Source of the DNA: RPRI01 sp051233685
GTDB taxonomy: Bacteria > Desulfobacterota > Desulfobacteria > Desulfobacterales > RPRI01
Direction of reading: 5' to 3'
DNA length: 27,278 nucleotides
NCBI RefSeq assembly: GCF_051233685.1
Contig: NZ_JBAMMY010000243.1
Span: forward strand, 1-27,278
The position numbers and the translations under genes are program-made. This document shows positions 17,915-24,255 of the stretch, one piece after another. The notes under the pieces are model-generated. The model was not told the origin of the DNA and did not search any database. It saw nothing but the letters and a program-made list of their open reading frames with translations. Each line of letters begins with the position of its first letter. Positions within the stretch are counted from its first letter, which is position 1.

Positions 17915-18853
17915 TTATATTCTTTCCGCTACTCTGAGTTTTGCACTTCTTGCCATCGGATTTATATCAGTTTCTTCTTTGCCCGGAGCTATTGCCTTTT
18001 TATTCACTGCCCGAACTAATTTAATCTTGTTACATATGCATTTTGGAAAATTTGGAGGACAAACACATTCTTTTTCCATCTCTCTTATTTTTTGTTTTAC
18101 GATTCTGTCTTCAAGAGAATGAAAAGTTAAAACACAAAGCCGCCCTTCCGGATTTAGCAAGTCGGCAACATTATCCATAAATTCAGAGAGCCTTTCGAGT
18201 TCATTATTAACAGCTATTCTCAGAGCCATAAACACACGTGTTGCAGGATGAATCTTTTGCTTATATTGTATTTTTTTTGGTATTGAATCGCTGATAATTT
18301 TTACAAGCTCTGCGTTTGTCTTTATCTCACAATCTTTTCTGGCTTTAACTATGTTTCGCGCTATATTTCTTGCCCATGGCTCTTCGCCATAGTCTCTTAT
18401 GAGTTTCCAGAGATTAACTTCATCCAGTTTATTAATCAGATTCCCGGCATTAATATCGGAATCTGTATTCATTCGCATATCAAGAGGCTCTGTATTTTTA
18501 AAGCTGAACCCCCTTTTGCTGGAATCAATCTGGTGAAGAGATAAACCCAGATCAAGCACGATACCGTCAACTTTTGTAATATTGCATTTTAAGAGAAATT
18601 CGGATAGGTTAACGAAATTACCATGAAACAGATGGATATTTGGCAGGTGAGGGAATAATATTTTTTTTGCATTCTCAATGGCGTCTTTATCCTGATCAAT
18701 CCCCACCAATATTCCATTCGGCATGATTTTCTCACAAATGGCTTTTGCATGACCGGAACCACCTATCGTGCAATCTGCATAAATTTTTCCAGGCTTGCAG
18801 TCAAGATAATGAATGACTTCTTTTGTCATTACAGGGATATGATAAGGGTGCAT
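17915..18853 (-). CDS. rsmH: 16S rRNA (cytosine1402-N4)-methyltransferase RsmH (MraW)
   Basis: RsmH methylates N4 of C1402 in 16S rRNA near the ribosomal P site, using SAM. The 312-residue protein has the SAM-binding motif YADCTIGGSGHA near residue 25, VDGIVLDLGLS, FSFKNTEPLDMRMN, the TFHSLEDRIVK segment, and a C-terminal CPPNFPKCICN followed by NPMARSAKLRVAE, all standard for the family. The start lies three bases after the mraZ stop. Confidence 0.98.
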   Translation of the reverse strand: MHPYHIPVMTKEVIHYLDCKPGKIYADCTIGGSGHAKAICEKIMPNGILVGIDQDKDAIENAKKILFPHLPNIHLFHGNFVNLSEFLLKCNITKVDGIVLDLGLSLHQIDSSKRGFSFKNTEPLDMRMNTDSDINAGNLINKLDEVNLWKLIRDYGEEPWARNIARNIVKARKDCEIKTNAELVKIISDSIPKKIQYKQKIHPATRVFMALRIAVNNELERLSEFMDNVADLLNPEGRLCVLTFHSLEDRIVKQKIREMEKECVCPPNFPKCICNKIKLVRAVNKKAIAPGKEETDINPMARSAKLRVAERI

Positions 18854-18856
18854 CGA

Positions 18857-19303
18857 TTAGATTCCTAGTTTTGCAATTTCGTTTCTGACCTCCTCCTTTT
18901 TGCTGTCAATTTCCAGTTGTTCCAGTTCCTTATTCCAATTTTCAAGCGACCAGATTTCAAAATGATCAAGGGCTCCAACCAGAACCATATCCTTTTCAAG
19001 TCCTGCATATTGTCTTAAGGTAGGGGGGATCAATATTCTGTCATGTTTGTCACATGAACATTCAAATGCTCCGCCAATAAATACTCTTCGGAAGCGGCGC
19101 ATGCTCTCACTTATTTCTTTAAGCGAAAGAATTTTATTTTCTATTTTTCTCCATTCTTCGAAAGTATATGCATAAAGTGTTCTGTCCATTCGGGATACCA
19201 TAACTCCATCATTCTCTGAATTTCTTATTATATCCCGAAACCTTGAAGGAATTATTAAGCGTCCTTTTGTATCTATTGTATGGAAGGAAGTTCCCCTGAA
19301 CAT
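18857..19303 (-). CDS. mraZ: Transcriptional regulator MraZ
   Basis: MraZ is a ring-forming DNA-binding protein with two SpoVT/AbrB-like repeats; in characterised bacteria it binds spaced direct repeats in front of its own gene and controls the dcw operon. The 148-residue product shows the first DNA-binding repeat IDTKGRLIIPSRFR (residues 10-23) and a second, CDKHDRILIPPTLRQYAGL. It is the first gene of the cluster. A ribosome binding site AAAAGG (19315-19310) lies six bases before the ATG. Three GTG boxes at 10-bp spacing lie about 40 bp upstream, consistent with autoregulation. Confidence 0.97.
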   Translation of the reverse strand: MFRGTSFHTIDTKGRLIIPSRFRDIIRNSENDGVMVSRMDRTLYAYTFEEWRKIENKILSLKEISESMRRFRRVFIGGAFECSCDKHDRILIPPTLRQYAGLEKDMVLVGALDHFEIWSLENWNKELEQLEIDSKKEEVRNEIAKLGI

Positions 19304-19335
19304 ATTTAGCCTTTTATTCTTCCTGGTTCTACCTG

Positions 19336-19344
19336 TTATTCACA
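19336..19344 (+). promoter_or_regulatory. DnaA-box-like 9-mer in the mraZ leader
   Basis: TTATTCACA matches the DnaA-box consensus TTATNCACA exactly. It overlaps the third GTG box of the putative MraZ operator by four bases. A single 9-mer can occur by chance in AT-rich DNA; it is listed because two related 9-mers lie 130 bp away. Confidence 0.3.
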
Positions 19345-19363
19345 TAAAACCACTTTGATCCAC
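19341..19363 (-). promoter_or_regulatory. mraZ: Probable MraZ operator: three GTG boxes at 10-bp spacing
   Basis: On the minus strand the sequence reads GTGGATCAAA, GTGGTTTTAT, GTGAATAACA, with GTG starting at 19363, 19353 and 19343. The exact 10-bp period places all three on one face of the helix. Published MraZ sites are direct repeats with this period (TGGGN-type in enterobacteria, AAAGTG-type in mollicutes); the middle box here, AAAGTGG, fits the latter form. Autoregulation by MraZ is an inference from this match. Confidence 0.65.
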
Positions 19364-19371
19364 TGATTCTA

Positions 19372-19400
19372 TAAATGATACAATTAAATATAAGTGTCAA
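19372..19400 (-). promoter_or_regulatory. Candidate sigma-70 promoter of the dcw cluster
   Basis: A perfect -35 hexamer TTGACA lies at 19400-19395 on the minus strand. The -10 element is less clear: TATCAT sits only 14 bases away, while CATTTA sits at the usual 17. The promoter region lies directly upstream of the GTG boxes, a position where MraZ could block transcription. This is read by eye and not scored. Confidence 0.45.
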
Positions 19401-19475
19401 GAAAAAAATATAATTATTAAAATTATTTTTTATAATAATTTATTCAAGTTAAGGGAAAATAAGCAACTTATATTA

Positions 19476-19494
19476 TGTGGATAATTGTGGATAT
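19476..19494 (-). promoter_or_regulatory. Pair of DnaA-box-like 9-mers (or GTGG boxes) at 10-bp spacing
   Basis: The plus strand reads TGTGGATAATTGTGGATAT. The first nine bases are the exact complement of the DnaA box TTATCCACA; the second copy, ten bases on, has one mismatch. The same stretch also gives two GTGGAT cores at 10-bp period, like the first box of the MraZ operator but on the opposite strand. Sequence alone cannot decide between the two readings. Confidence 0.35.
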
Positions 19495-19657
19495 AATTAT
19501 AAATAAACAATATGCATATATAAGAATTAGTAAAGAATGGAGAGCGCATATATTTTATCTTTATTTATAGATTGTTACAGATTAGACATCTATCTATTAT
19601 TATTGTATATCCGGAACATGTTTTCGAAAGGGACATGATATGGGTATAAGAGATTAA

Positions 19658-19783
19658 GATTTGGAGGTTTTTAACGATGTGTTGTCTGCTATTTCAAAAC
19701 ATATGGCTAAATATGGAATTTATGAGTATGACCCGCCATTGTTTTTCATTATAAATGAAGACAAAAATTGCACAGAATCATAA
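19658..19783 (+). pseudogene. Short open frame, possible gene remnant of unknown family
   Basis: The frame reads DLEVFNDVLSAISKHMAKYG, then IYEYDPPLFFIINEDKNCTES and a stop, about 41 codons after a TAA at 19655-19657. The composition looks protein-like rather than random (IxKHMxKYGI-YEYDPP). A GGAGG at 19663-19667 precedes a GTG at 19679 by 11 bases and an out-of-frame ATG at 19677 by nine. No family was recognised. It may be a tiny gene, the decayed end of a longer one, or chance. Confidence 0.25.
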
Positions 19784-20002
19784 CATATCAAAAATCTATT
19801 ATTTTAGGTGGGGGAAAGTAGGGACGGTGAATGCCGGGAATGGAGGCATTTTATAATATTTTGTTTATCTGATGATAGATTTATTATGAAAAATCAGATT
19901 AAAGATGCTTTCCGCGGAGTGGTTCAGTAAAACACAAGCATCAGCTATAACTGTTTACGGCAAATTATATTGCAATCGCAGATAAAGATCCCATGAGCGA
20001 TT

Positions 20003-20494
20003 TTAATGTGTCTTTTCAAGGCTTTTTGATGTTTCATCAATCATCACGTTGTTATAATCTGATTTATCTGCTGATACTTTACCGTAAGTTTTGGCCTTGC
20101 TTTCCGGCAGGATTTCCGAACGGATTTCTTTATAGAGTTTTTCCTTTTCCTGTATAATCCTGTTTTCGGTGTTATGTTTTACCCTGCCAAGTATCATATT
20201 GCTTTCGTTTTCTGCTTCTTTGATATTATCAAACAATTTTTTTTCTGCTTGTTTTATTAAATGTTCTCTGGTGCTTTCCATATCAGATTGCTTTTGATTA
20301 AGAGCTTTATTTATATCATTTATTTCGCCAAGAATTGTTTTTCTTTTCATCTCAAGATCCGCAAATTCTTCCGAGTTTTTTTTCTTGCGGCCTTTTAAAA
20401 AATCAATAAGCGGTCCGGCTGCATACTTTATAAAAAGTAAAAGCAAGATCAAAAAGTTTGCAAACAATAATACAGAGTCTGGTATATTTTTCAT
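20003..20494 (-). CDS. Orphan ATP synthase F0 subunit b-like protein (AtpF-like)
   Basis: The 163-residue protein has an N-terminal membrane helix (about residues 7-28), then AGPLIDFLKGRKKK, which strongly resembles the end of the membrane helix and start of the stalk in F0 subunit b (pattern PIxDFLKGR). A charged, heptad-like helix follows to about residue 130, as expected for the peripheral stalk. The C-terminal part (after EIRSEILPES) resembles subunit b only loosely. No other ATP synthase genes adjoin it: mraZ lies 700 bp downstream and a decayed nuclease fragment lies upstream. No ribosome binding site is obvious before the ATG. It could be a displaced atpF, a diverging paralogue, or another coiled-coil membrane protein. 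Confidence 0.55.
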   Translation of the reverse strand: MKNIPDSVLLFANFLILLLLFIKYAAGPLIDFLKGRKKKNSEEFADLEMKRKTILGEINDINKALNQKQSDMESTREHLIKQAEKKLFDNIKEAENESNMILGRVKHNTENRIIQEKEKLYKEIRSEILPESKAKTYGKVSADKSDYNNVMIDETSKSLEKTH

Positions 20495-20511
20495 ATTGTT
20501 ATATTAAATTT

Positions 20512-20540
20512 CACCACGGAATACACTGAACACACGGAAA
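20512..20540 (+). repeat. CACGGAA-type repeat, left flank of the GxxExxY remnant
   Basis: The plus strand reads CACCACGGAATACACTGAAC followed by ACACGGAAA, a string of CAC(G/T)GAA units. Similar strings are often seen beside GxxExxY genes in environmental bacteria (general experience, not checked here). A copy in inverted orientation lies on the other side of the fragment (20783-20807). Confidence 0.5.
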
Positions 20541-20562
20541 GGGCTCATAAAACAACCCTTTC
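20537..20562. terminator. Hairpin across the stop codon of the GxxExxY remnant
   Basis: GAAAGGG (20537-20543) and CCCTTTC (20556-20562) are perfectly complementary over seven bases, with a 12-base loop holding the TGA stop of the minus-strand fragment. There is no U-tract, so this is a weak terminator candidate at best. Confidence 0.25.
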
Positions 20563-20805
20563 AATTTGAGCATTTGGATAATGGCTGAAATTGATCGGAA
20601 AGCCCAGGTTATATCCCGGGGCTTTCAAGTAATTGTGAACCTGAGAGCGATGTCCATCAGATAATTCTTTAACGGCTTTTATTTCCACGATTATTTTTCC
20701 GAAACAGATAAAACCGGGTTTGCAGATCTGATTCAAACGCTCACCTTTATAATACAAAACCACTTTTTCTTGAGCAACAAAAGGAATATCCGCGTATTCC
20801 GCGGT
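20545..20805 (-). pseudogene. GxxExxY / PD-(D/E)XK nuclease-like gene, 5'-truncated remnant
   Basis: The frame is open from 20805 (an in-frame TAA lies at 20808-20806) to the stop at 20545. It encodes the C-terminal two thirds of the GxxExxY family (Pfam PDDEXK_3): IPFVAQEKVVLYYKGERL, then IIVEIKAVKEL and the family ending NYLKAxGYNLGxxINF with IERVVL. The E-x-K part of the nuclease motif (VEIKAV) is present, but the expected Asp in PDFICFG is Gly (PGFICFG), and the N-terminal GxxExxY segment is missing. The longest possible start is a GTG at 20763, inside the domain. Both losses point to a non-functional remnant. It sits directly upstream of the AtpF-like gene on the same strand. Confidence 0.75.
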
Positions 20806-20807
20806 TT
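20783..20807 (-). repeat. CCGCGGAATACGCGGA repeat, right flank of the GxxExxY remnant
   Basis: On the minus strand CCGCGGAATACGCGGA aligns with CCACGGAATACACTGA at 20514-20529 (plus strand), with four differences over 16 bases. The two copies are therefore inverted relative to each other around the remnant. Locally the sequence also folds on itself: CCGCG/CGCGG (20790-20794, 20800-20804) and GGAATA/TATTCC (20783-20788, 20795-20800). Confidence 0.5.
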
Positions 20808-20980
20808 ATATTTTGCCAATACCACAATAATGCGGAAAAAACGAGTGCAAATCCATCATACTTCATTCAGATATTTACAATCCCGGATGATATGTGGTAG
20901 CTTAAAATATATTTATTAAGACGCAAATTCTAATGATTAAGTGGAACTAAGGTAAACACTAAATATGTACAAATTAAATT

Positions 20981-21970
20981 ATGTCTCTTTCAGCATCTGA
21001 AAAACTGAATGAATTCTACAGCCATTTTACAGAAAAAGATAATGTGCTGATTGCAATAAATGCCGACCCCGATGCTATTGCCAGTGCGATGGCGGTTAAA
21101 AGACTTCTGTGGGGTAAGGTGAAAAATGTTAGTATTTCAAATAGTAATGTAATAAAACGCCCTGATAACCTTGCAATGATAAGGTTGCTCAGCGTAAACC
21201 TTGTACACATCAACCAAATAGACAAAAAAAAATACTCCCGTTTTGTAATTGTTGATTCGCAGCCAAACCATAACGATGTATTTTCCAGGTTTAGATTTAA
21301 TGTCATTATAGATCATCATCCCGATACGAATTATAAAGCTGAATATGAAGACATAAGGCCTGATTACGGTGCAACCGCAAGTATGATGACCGAATATTTG
21401 AGGGCTGCAAAGATAAAACCATCATATAAACTTGCAACTGCTTTGTATTATGCCATAAAGACTGATACCAGCGATTTTGAAAGAAAGACTCTGGTTGAAG
21501 ATGTAAAAGCTTTTCAGTTCGTTTTCAGATATGCAAACATGCATATCGCAAAAAAAATAGAGCAGGCGGAACTAAACTTTGATTTTTTGATGTATTTTAA
21601 ACGTGCTCTTGAAAACATGAAAAAGCGTAAAGGTAAAATATTTGTTCATGCCGGGATAGTGGCTAATCCTGATATCTGTGTGTTGCTTGCCGATTTCTTT
21701 ATGAAAATAAGTTACATAAAGTGGAGCATAGTTTCCGGTATATATAATGATATTCTTGTGGTTATTTTAAGAAACGACGGTTTAAGAAAAAATGCCGGTG
21801 ATGTAGCGCAAGAGGCTTTTGGTAATTTGGGCTCAGCTGGAGGACACAAAAGTATGGCAAGAGCCGAATTTCCTGTTTCGGCTTTAAAAGGTAAACTTGA
21901 TCTGACAAACGATGAAATTGTGCTGAAATGGATAATAGCCAGGATAGAGAAAAACACCAAAAAGAAGTAA
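20981..21970 (+). CDS. DHH-family phosphoesterase (NrnA/RecJ-like)
   Basis: The 329-residue protein has the layout of DHH-DHHA1 phosphoesterases: motif I NADPDAIASAMA (residues 27-38), motif II VDSQPNH (D92), the DHH motif IDHHPD (110-115), and a C-terminal DHHA1 domain with GGHKSMARAEF. Members hydrolyse short oligonucleotides (nanoRNA), pAp or cyclic dinucleotides; which of these applies cannot be read from the sequence. The metal-binding Asp and His residues are all present. It is the first gene of the rightward cluster and overlaps or abuts the metallo-hydrolase gene. The ATG at 20981 has only a weak ribosome binding site, and no promoter was identified with confidence. Confidence 0.9.
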   Translation: MSLSASEKLNEFYSHFTEKDNVLIAINADPDAIASAMAVKRLLWGKVKNVSISNSNVIKRPDNLAMIRLLSVNLVHINQIDKKKYSRFVIVDSQPNHNDVFSRFRFNVIIDHHPDTNYKAEYEDIRPDYGATASMMTEYLRAAKIKPSYKLATALYYAIKTDTSDFERKTLVEDVKAFQFVFRYANMHIAKKIEQAELNFDFLMYFKRALENMKKRKGKIFVHAGIVANPDICVLLADFFMKISYIKWSIVSGIYNDILVVILRNDGLRKNAGDVAQEAFGNLGSAGGHKSMARAEFPVSALKGKLDLTNDEIVLKWIIARIEKNTKKK

Positions 21971-21987
21971 GTGATTGTAATAAAGAT

Positions 21988-22752
21988 ATGTCTGTTACAA
22001 TACTTGGTTCCGGAACCTGCGTTCCTTCGCTTAAAAGAAGCTCCTGTTCCGTTTTAATTGAAACAGGAAAAGCAAAAATTCTTATTGACTGCGGCTTAGG
22101 CACCATAAGAAGACTTCTTGAAAACAGTACTGAAATATATGATATTTCTCATATATTGTTAAGCCACTTTCATCCGGACCATACAGGTGAATTAGTATCT
22201 TTTCTTTTTGCCAGCAAATATCCTGACGGAAGCAAACGTAAAATACCCTTGACTGTAATAGGCGGAAGAGGGTTGTCGAATTTTTATGCCGGGCTTAAAT
22301 CAGTATTTGGTAACTGGATAGATCTTATGCCTTCTGTTTTAAATATAATTGAACTTGATTCCGGCAAAAACGCCATACGTTTAAACGACACAGTCCTGGA
22401 ATATATTTCAGTTGAACACAACGTGGAAAGCCTTGCATATAAAATCACAGGAAATAATGGCTGTTCAGTCGTTTATTCCGGTGATACGGATTTTTGTGAC
22501 AATCTGATTAAAATTTCTAATAATACGGATTTATTGATATGCGAATCGGCTCTTCCGGATGAATTAAAGGTTAAAGGACATCTTACTCCTTCTTTTGCCG
22601 GCAGGATAGCAACAGCAGCAAATGCTAAAAAACTGATTTTAACTCATTTTTATCCTGAATGCGATAACATTGACATTAAGGCTCAATGCCGAAAAACTTA
22701 TTCCGGTGAGTTGATTCTGGCCGAGGATCTGATGAAGGAGAAAATCGGATGA
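21988..22752 (+). CDS. MBL-fold metallo-hydrolase, RNase Z-like
   Basis: The protein starts with SVTILGSGTCVPSLKRSS, the usual beginning of RNase Z-type beta-lactamase-fold enzymes, and has the metal motif SHFHPDHTGEL (HxHxDH), then YSGDTDF and a C-terminal LTHFYPE histidine. It belongs to the RNase Z/arylsulfatase-like hydrolase group; the true substrate is unknown, and a tRNA 3'-processing role cannot be assumed because the exosite region is not evident. The start is taken at the ATG at 21988, where homology begins and where the gene follows the DHH stop by 17 bp. An in-frame ATG at 21928 would add 20 mostly charged residues and overlap the DHH gene by 43 bp. The stop overlaps the next gene in ATGA. 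Confidence 0.88.
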   Translation: MSVTILGSGTCVPSLKRSSCSVLIETGKAKILIDCGLGTIRRLLENSTEIYDISHILLSHFHPDHTGELVSFLFASKYPDGSKRKIPLTVIGGRGLSNFYAGLKSVFGNWIDLMPSVLNIIELDSGKNAIRLNDTVLEYISVEHNVESLAYKITGNNGCSVVYSGDTDFCDNLIKISNNTDLLICESALPDELKVKGHLTPSFAGRIATAANAKKLILTHFYPECDNIDIKAQCRKTYSGELILAEDLMKEKIG

Positions 22753-23417
22753 GATACTATCCGGTTAATCTTGATATTAAAAACAGACAGTGCCTTGTTG
22801 TAGGCGGCGGAGATGTCGGCACCCGTAAAGTGATAACCCTTCTGGAATGCAGCGCTTTTGTTACAGTTGTAAGCCCTGTTGTAAGCAGCAAGCTGTTAAA
22901 CCTTGCCGAAACCGGTTCGCTTACCTTAAAAAAGCGCTACTATACCGAATCCGACTTATGCGGGATGTTTCTTGTTATATGTGCAACTGATAATGAAATG
23001 CTGAACAAACAGGTGAGTGAGGATGCCGGAAAGTTAAATATGCTGTGCAATGTTGCCGACAGACCGGAGGCTTGCAACTTTATTCTTCCGGCGATAGTAA
23101 AAAGGGGAGATCTGACAATAGCTGTTTCAACTTCCGGTAATAGCCCGGCTTTTGCAAAAAAAATAAGAAAAGATCTTGAAAAACAGTATGGTGATGAATA
23201 TGCACAGTTTTTAAAATTGATGGGAGCCATCAGGAAAAAGCTTCTAAGTACCAAACACGAACCTGAAGCTCATAAGCATATTTTTGAAGAATTGATAAAT
23301 AAGAATCTTGTTAAGATGATAAGAAACTGTGATGTTGATAAACTTAATCTTGTTCTTTTTGAAGTGCTTGGCAAAGGATATGACTTTTACGATCTTATAA
23401 AGCAGGAAGAGTTGTGA
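22749..23417 (+). CDS. Precorrin-2 dehydrogenase / sirohydrochlorin ferrochelatase (CysG N-terminal / Met8 type)
   Basis: The 222-residue protein has an N-terminal Rossmann fold with VVGGGDVGTRKV (residues 17-28) for NAD binding and the family segment CNVADRPEACNFILPAIVKRGDLTIAVSTSG, whose Asp is the conserved catalytic residue in Met8-type enzymes, followed by SPAFAKKIRKDLE. It oxidises precorrin-2 to sirohydrochlorin and may insert iron to give siroheme, a cofactor of sulfite reductases and, in sulfate reducers, the precursor of heme through the Ahb route. It lacks the methyltransferase half of CysG. It overlaps the upstream gene by four bases, with AAGGAG eight bases before the ATG, and lies three bases before the ccsA-like gene. 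Confidence 0.93.
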   Translation: MRYYPVNLDIKNRQCLVVGGGDVGTRKVITLLECSAFVTVVSPVVSSKLLNLAETGSLTLKKRYYTESDLCGMFLVICATDNEMLNKQVSEDAGKLNMLCNVADRPEACNFILPAIVKRGDLTIAVSTSGNSPAFAKKIRKDLEKQYGDEYAQFLKLMGAIRKKLLSTKHEPEAHKHIFEELINKNLVKMIRNCDVDKLNLVLFEVLGKGYDFYDLIKQEEL

Positions 23418-23420
23418 CAA

Positions 23421-24239
23421 ATGAATGATCTTATGATTGCAACCGGTTTGCTGTATGTATTAAGTGCTGCAGGATATATTTTATTCCTTTTTTTTCAGAA
23501 ACAATATTTTCACAGACTTGGTCATATATTTCTGGCAACAGGCTTTCTTTGTAATTCGATAGTAATAGGCTATCATTATGCGCAAACAGGTCAAGCGCCT
23601 GTAAGAAATTTACAGGAAACATTGCTTGTTGTCGGCTGGGCGATTGCCGGGGTTTATTTTGCTTTTCATTACAAGTTCAGAATAAAAATTCTTGGTGGAT
23701 ATGCTGCTTTACTCGCTGCTTTATCTCTGGTCGCTTCGATTCTTTCTTCAGCAAAATATGTTGAGCCCCAGCCTATTTTTCATAGTATATGGTTGATAAT
23801 ACATGTTATATCAATATTTATAGCTCATTCGGCTTTCGCGCTAGCCTGCGGGGTCGGTTTTCTTTATATTATCCAGGAAAATGCAATCAAGCAAAAAAAA
23901 CAGGGTTTTTTCTACAAACGTCTTCCTTCGCTCAACCTGCTTGACAGTACCGGTTATGCCTGCATAGTAACCGGTTTTACTTTACTTACCATCGGGCTTA
24001 TAACCGGCTTTGTATATGCTAATACCGTATGGGGAAGATACTGGAGCTGGGATCCGAAGGAAGTCTGGTCCGGTATTGTCTGGCTGTTATATGCTGCAAT
24101 TCTCCACGGACGTCTTGCTATAGGCTGGAGAGGAAGAAAAGCCGCGATAATGGCTATTATTGGATTTGCTGTTGTCCTTTTTACTTTTTTTGGAGTTAAC
24201 TTTCTTTTTAAAGGGCATCATGGAGTATTTACAAGATAG
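23421..24239 (+). CDS. Cytochrome c biogenesis protein, CcsA/HemX type
   Basis: The 272-residue protein is almost wholly hydrophobic, with about eight membrane helices, and carries the tryptophan-rich heme-handling motif WGRYWSWDPKEVWSGIVWL near residues 204-222, plus conserved histidines in HYAQTG, IAHSAF and AILHGR. This is the signature of the CcmC/CcmF/CcsA heme-handling family; the size and position before hemA match the CcsA/HemX type of system II cytochrome c maturation. Its partner CcsB/ResB is not in the window. An AGGAAG sequence precedes the ATG, and the gene follows the dehydrogenase by three bases. Confidence 0.92.
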   Translation: MNDLMIATGLLYVLSAAGYILFLFFQKQYFHRLGHIFLATGFLCNSIVIGYHYAQTGQAPVRNLQETLLVVGWAIAGVYFAFHYKFRIKILGGYAALLAALSLVASILSSAKYVEPQPIFHSIWLIIHVISIFIAHSAFALACGVGFLYIIQENAIKQKKQGFFYKRLPSLNLLDSTGYACIVTGFTLLTIGLITGFVYANTVWGRYWSWDPKEVWSGIVWLLYAAILHGRLAIGWRGRKAAIMAIIGFAVVLFTFFGVNFLFKGHHGVFTR

Positions 24240-24255
24240 AGATGTTTGAATATAT

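Larger units (their letters stand above)
19304..20002. other. Strand-switch intergenic region upstream of mraZ, strongly AT-rich
   Basis: About 700 bp without a convincing gene. The part next to mraZ carries the putative promoter and GTG boxes. The stretch 19381-19500 is almost pure A and T and contains a perfect 8-bp inverted repeat (AAATTATT 19420-19427, AATAATTT 19434-19441) beside the DnaA-like 9-mers. The middle holds a short open frame that looks like a gene remnant (19658-19783). Further right are a weak hairpin, AATGCC/GGCATT (19830-19835, 19845-19850), and a 7-bp inverted pair, GATGCTT/AAGCATC (19904-19910, 19936-19942), with no clear role. Confidence 0.6.

Noticed and set aside
19613..19626. 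GAACATGTT-like palindrome resembling a LexA (SOS) box.
   Set aside because: Only the central 8 bases AACATGTT are palindromic; the outer arms do not match, and no SOS-type gene follows.
19830..19850. AATGCC/GGCATT hairpin as a terminator.
   Set aside because: The stem is only six pairs with a nine-base loop and no real T-run, and there is no confirmed gene ending just before it.
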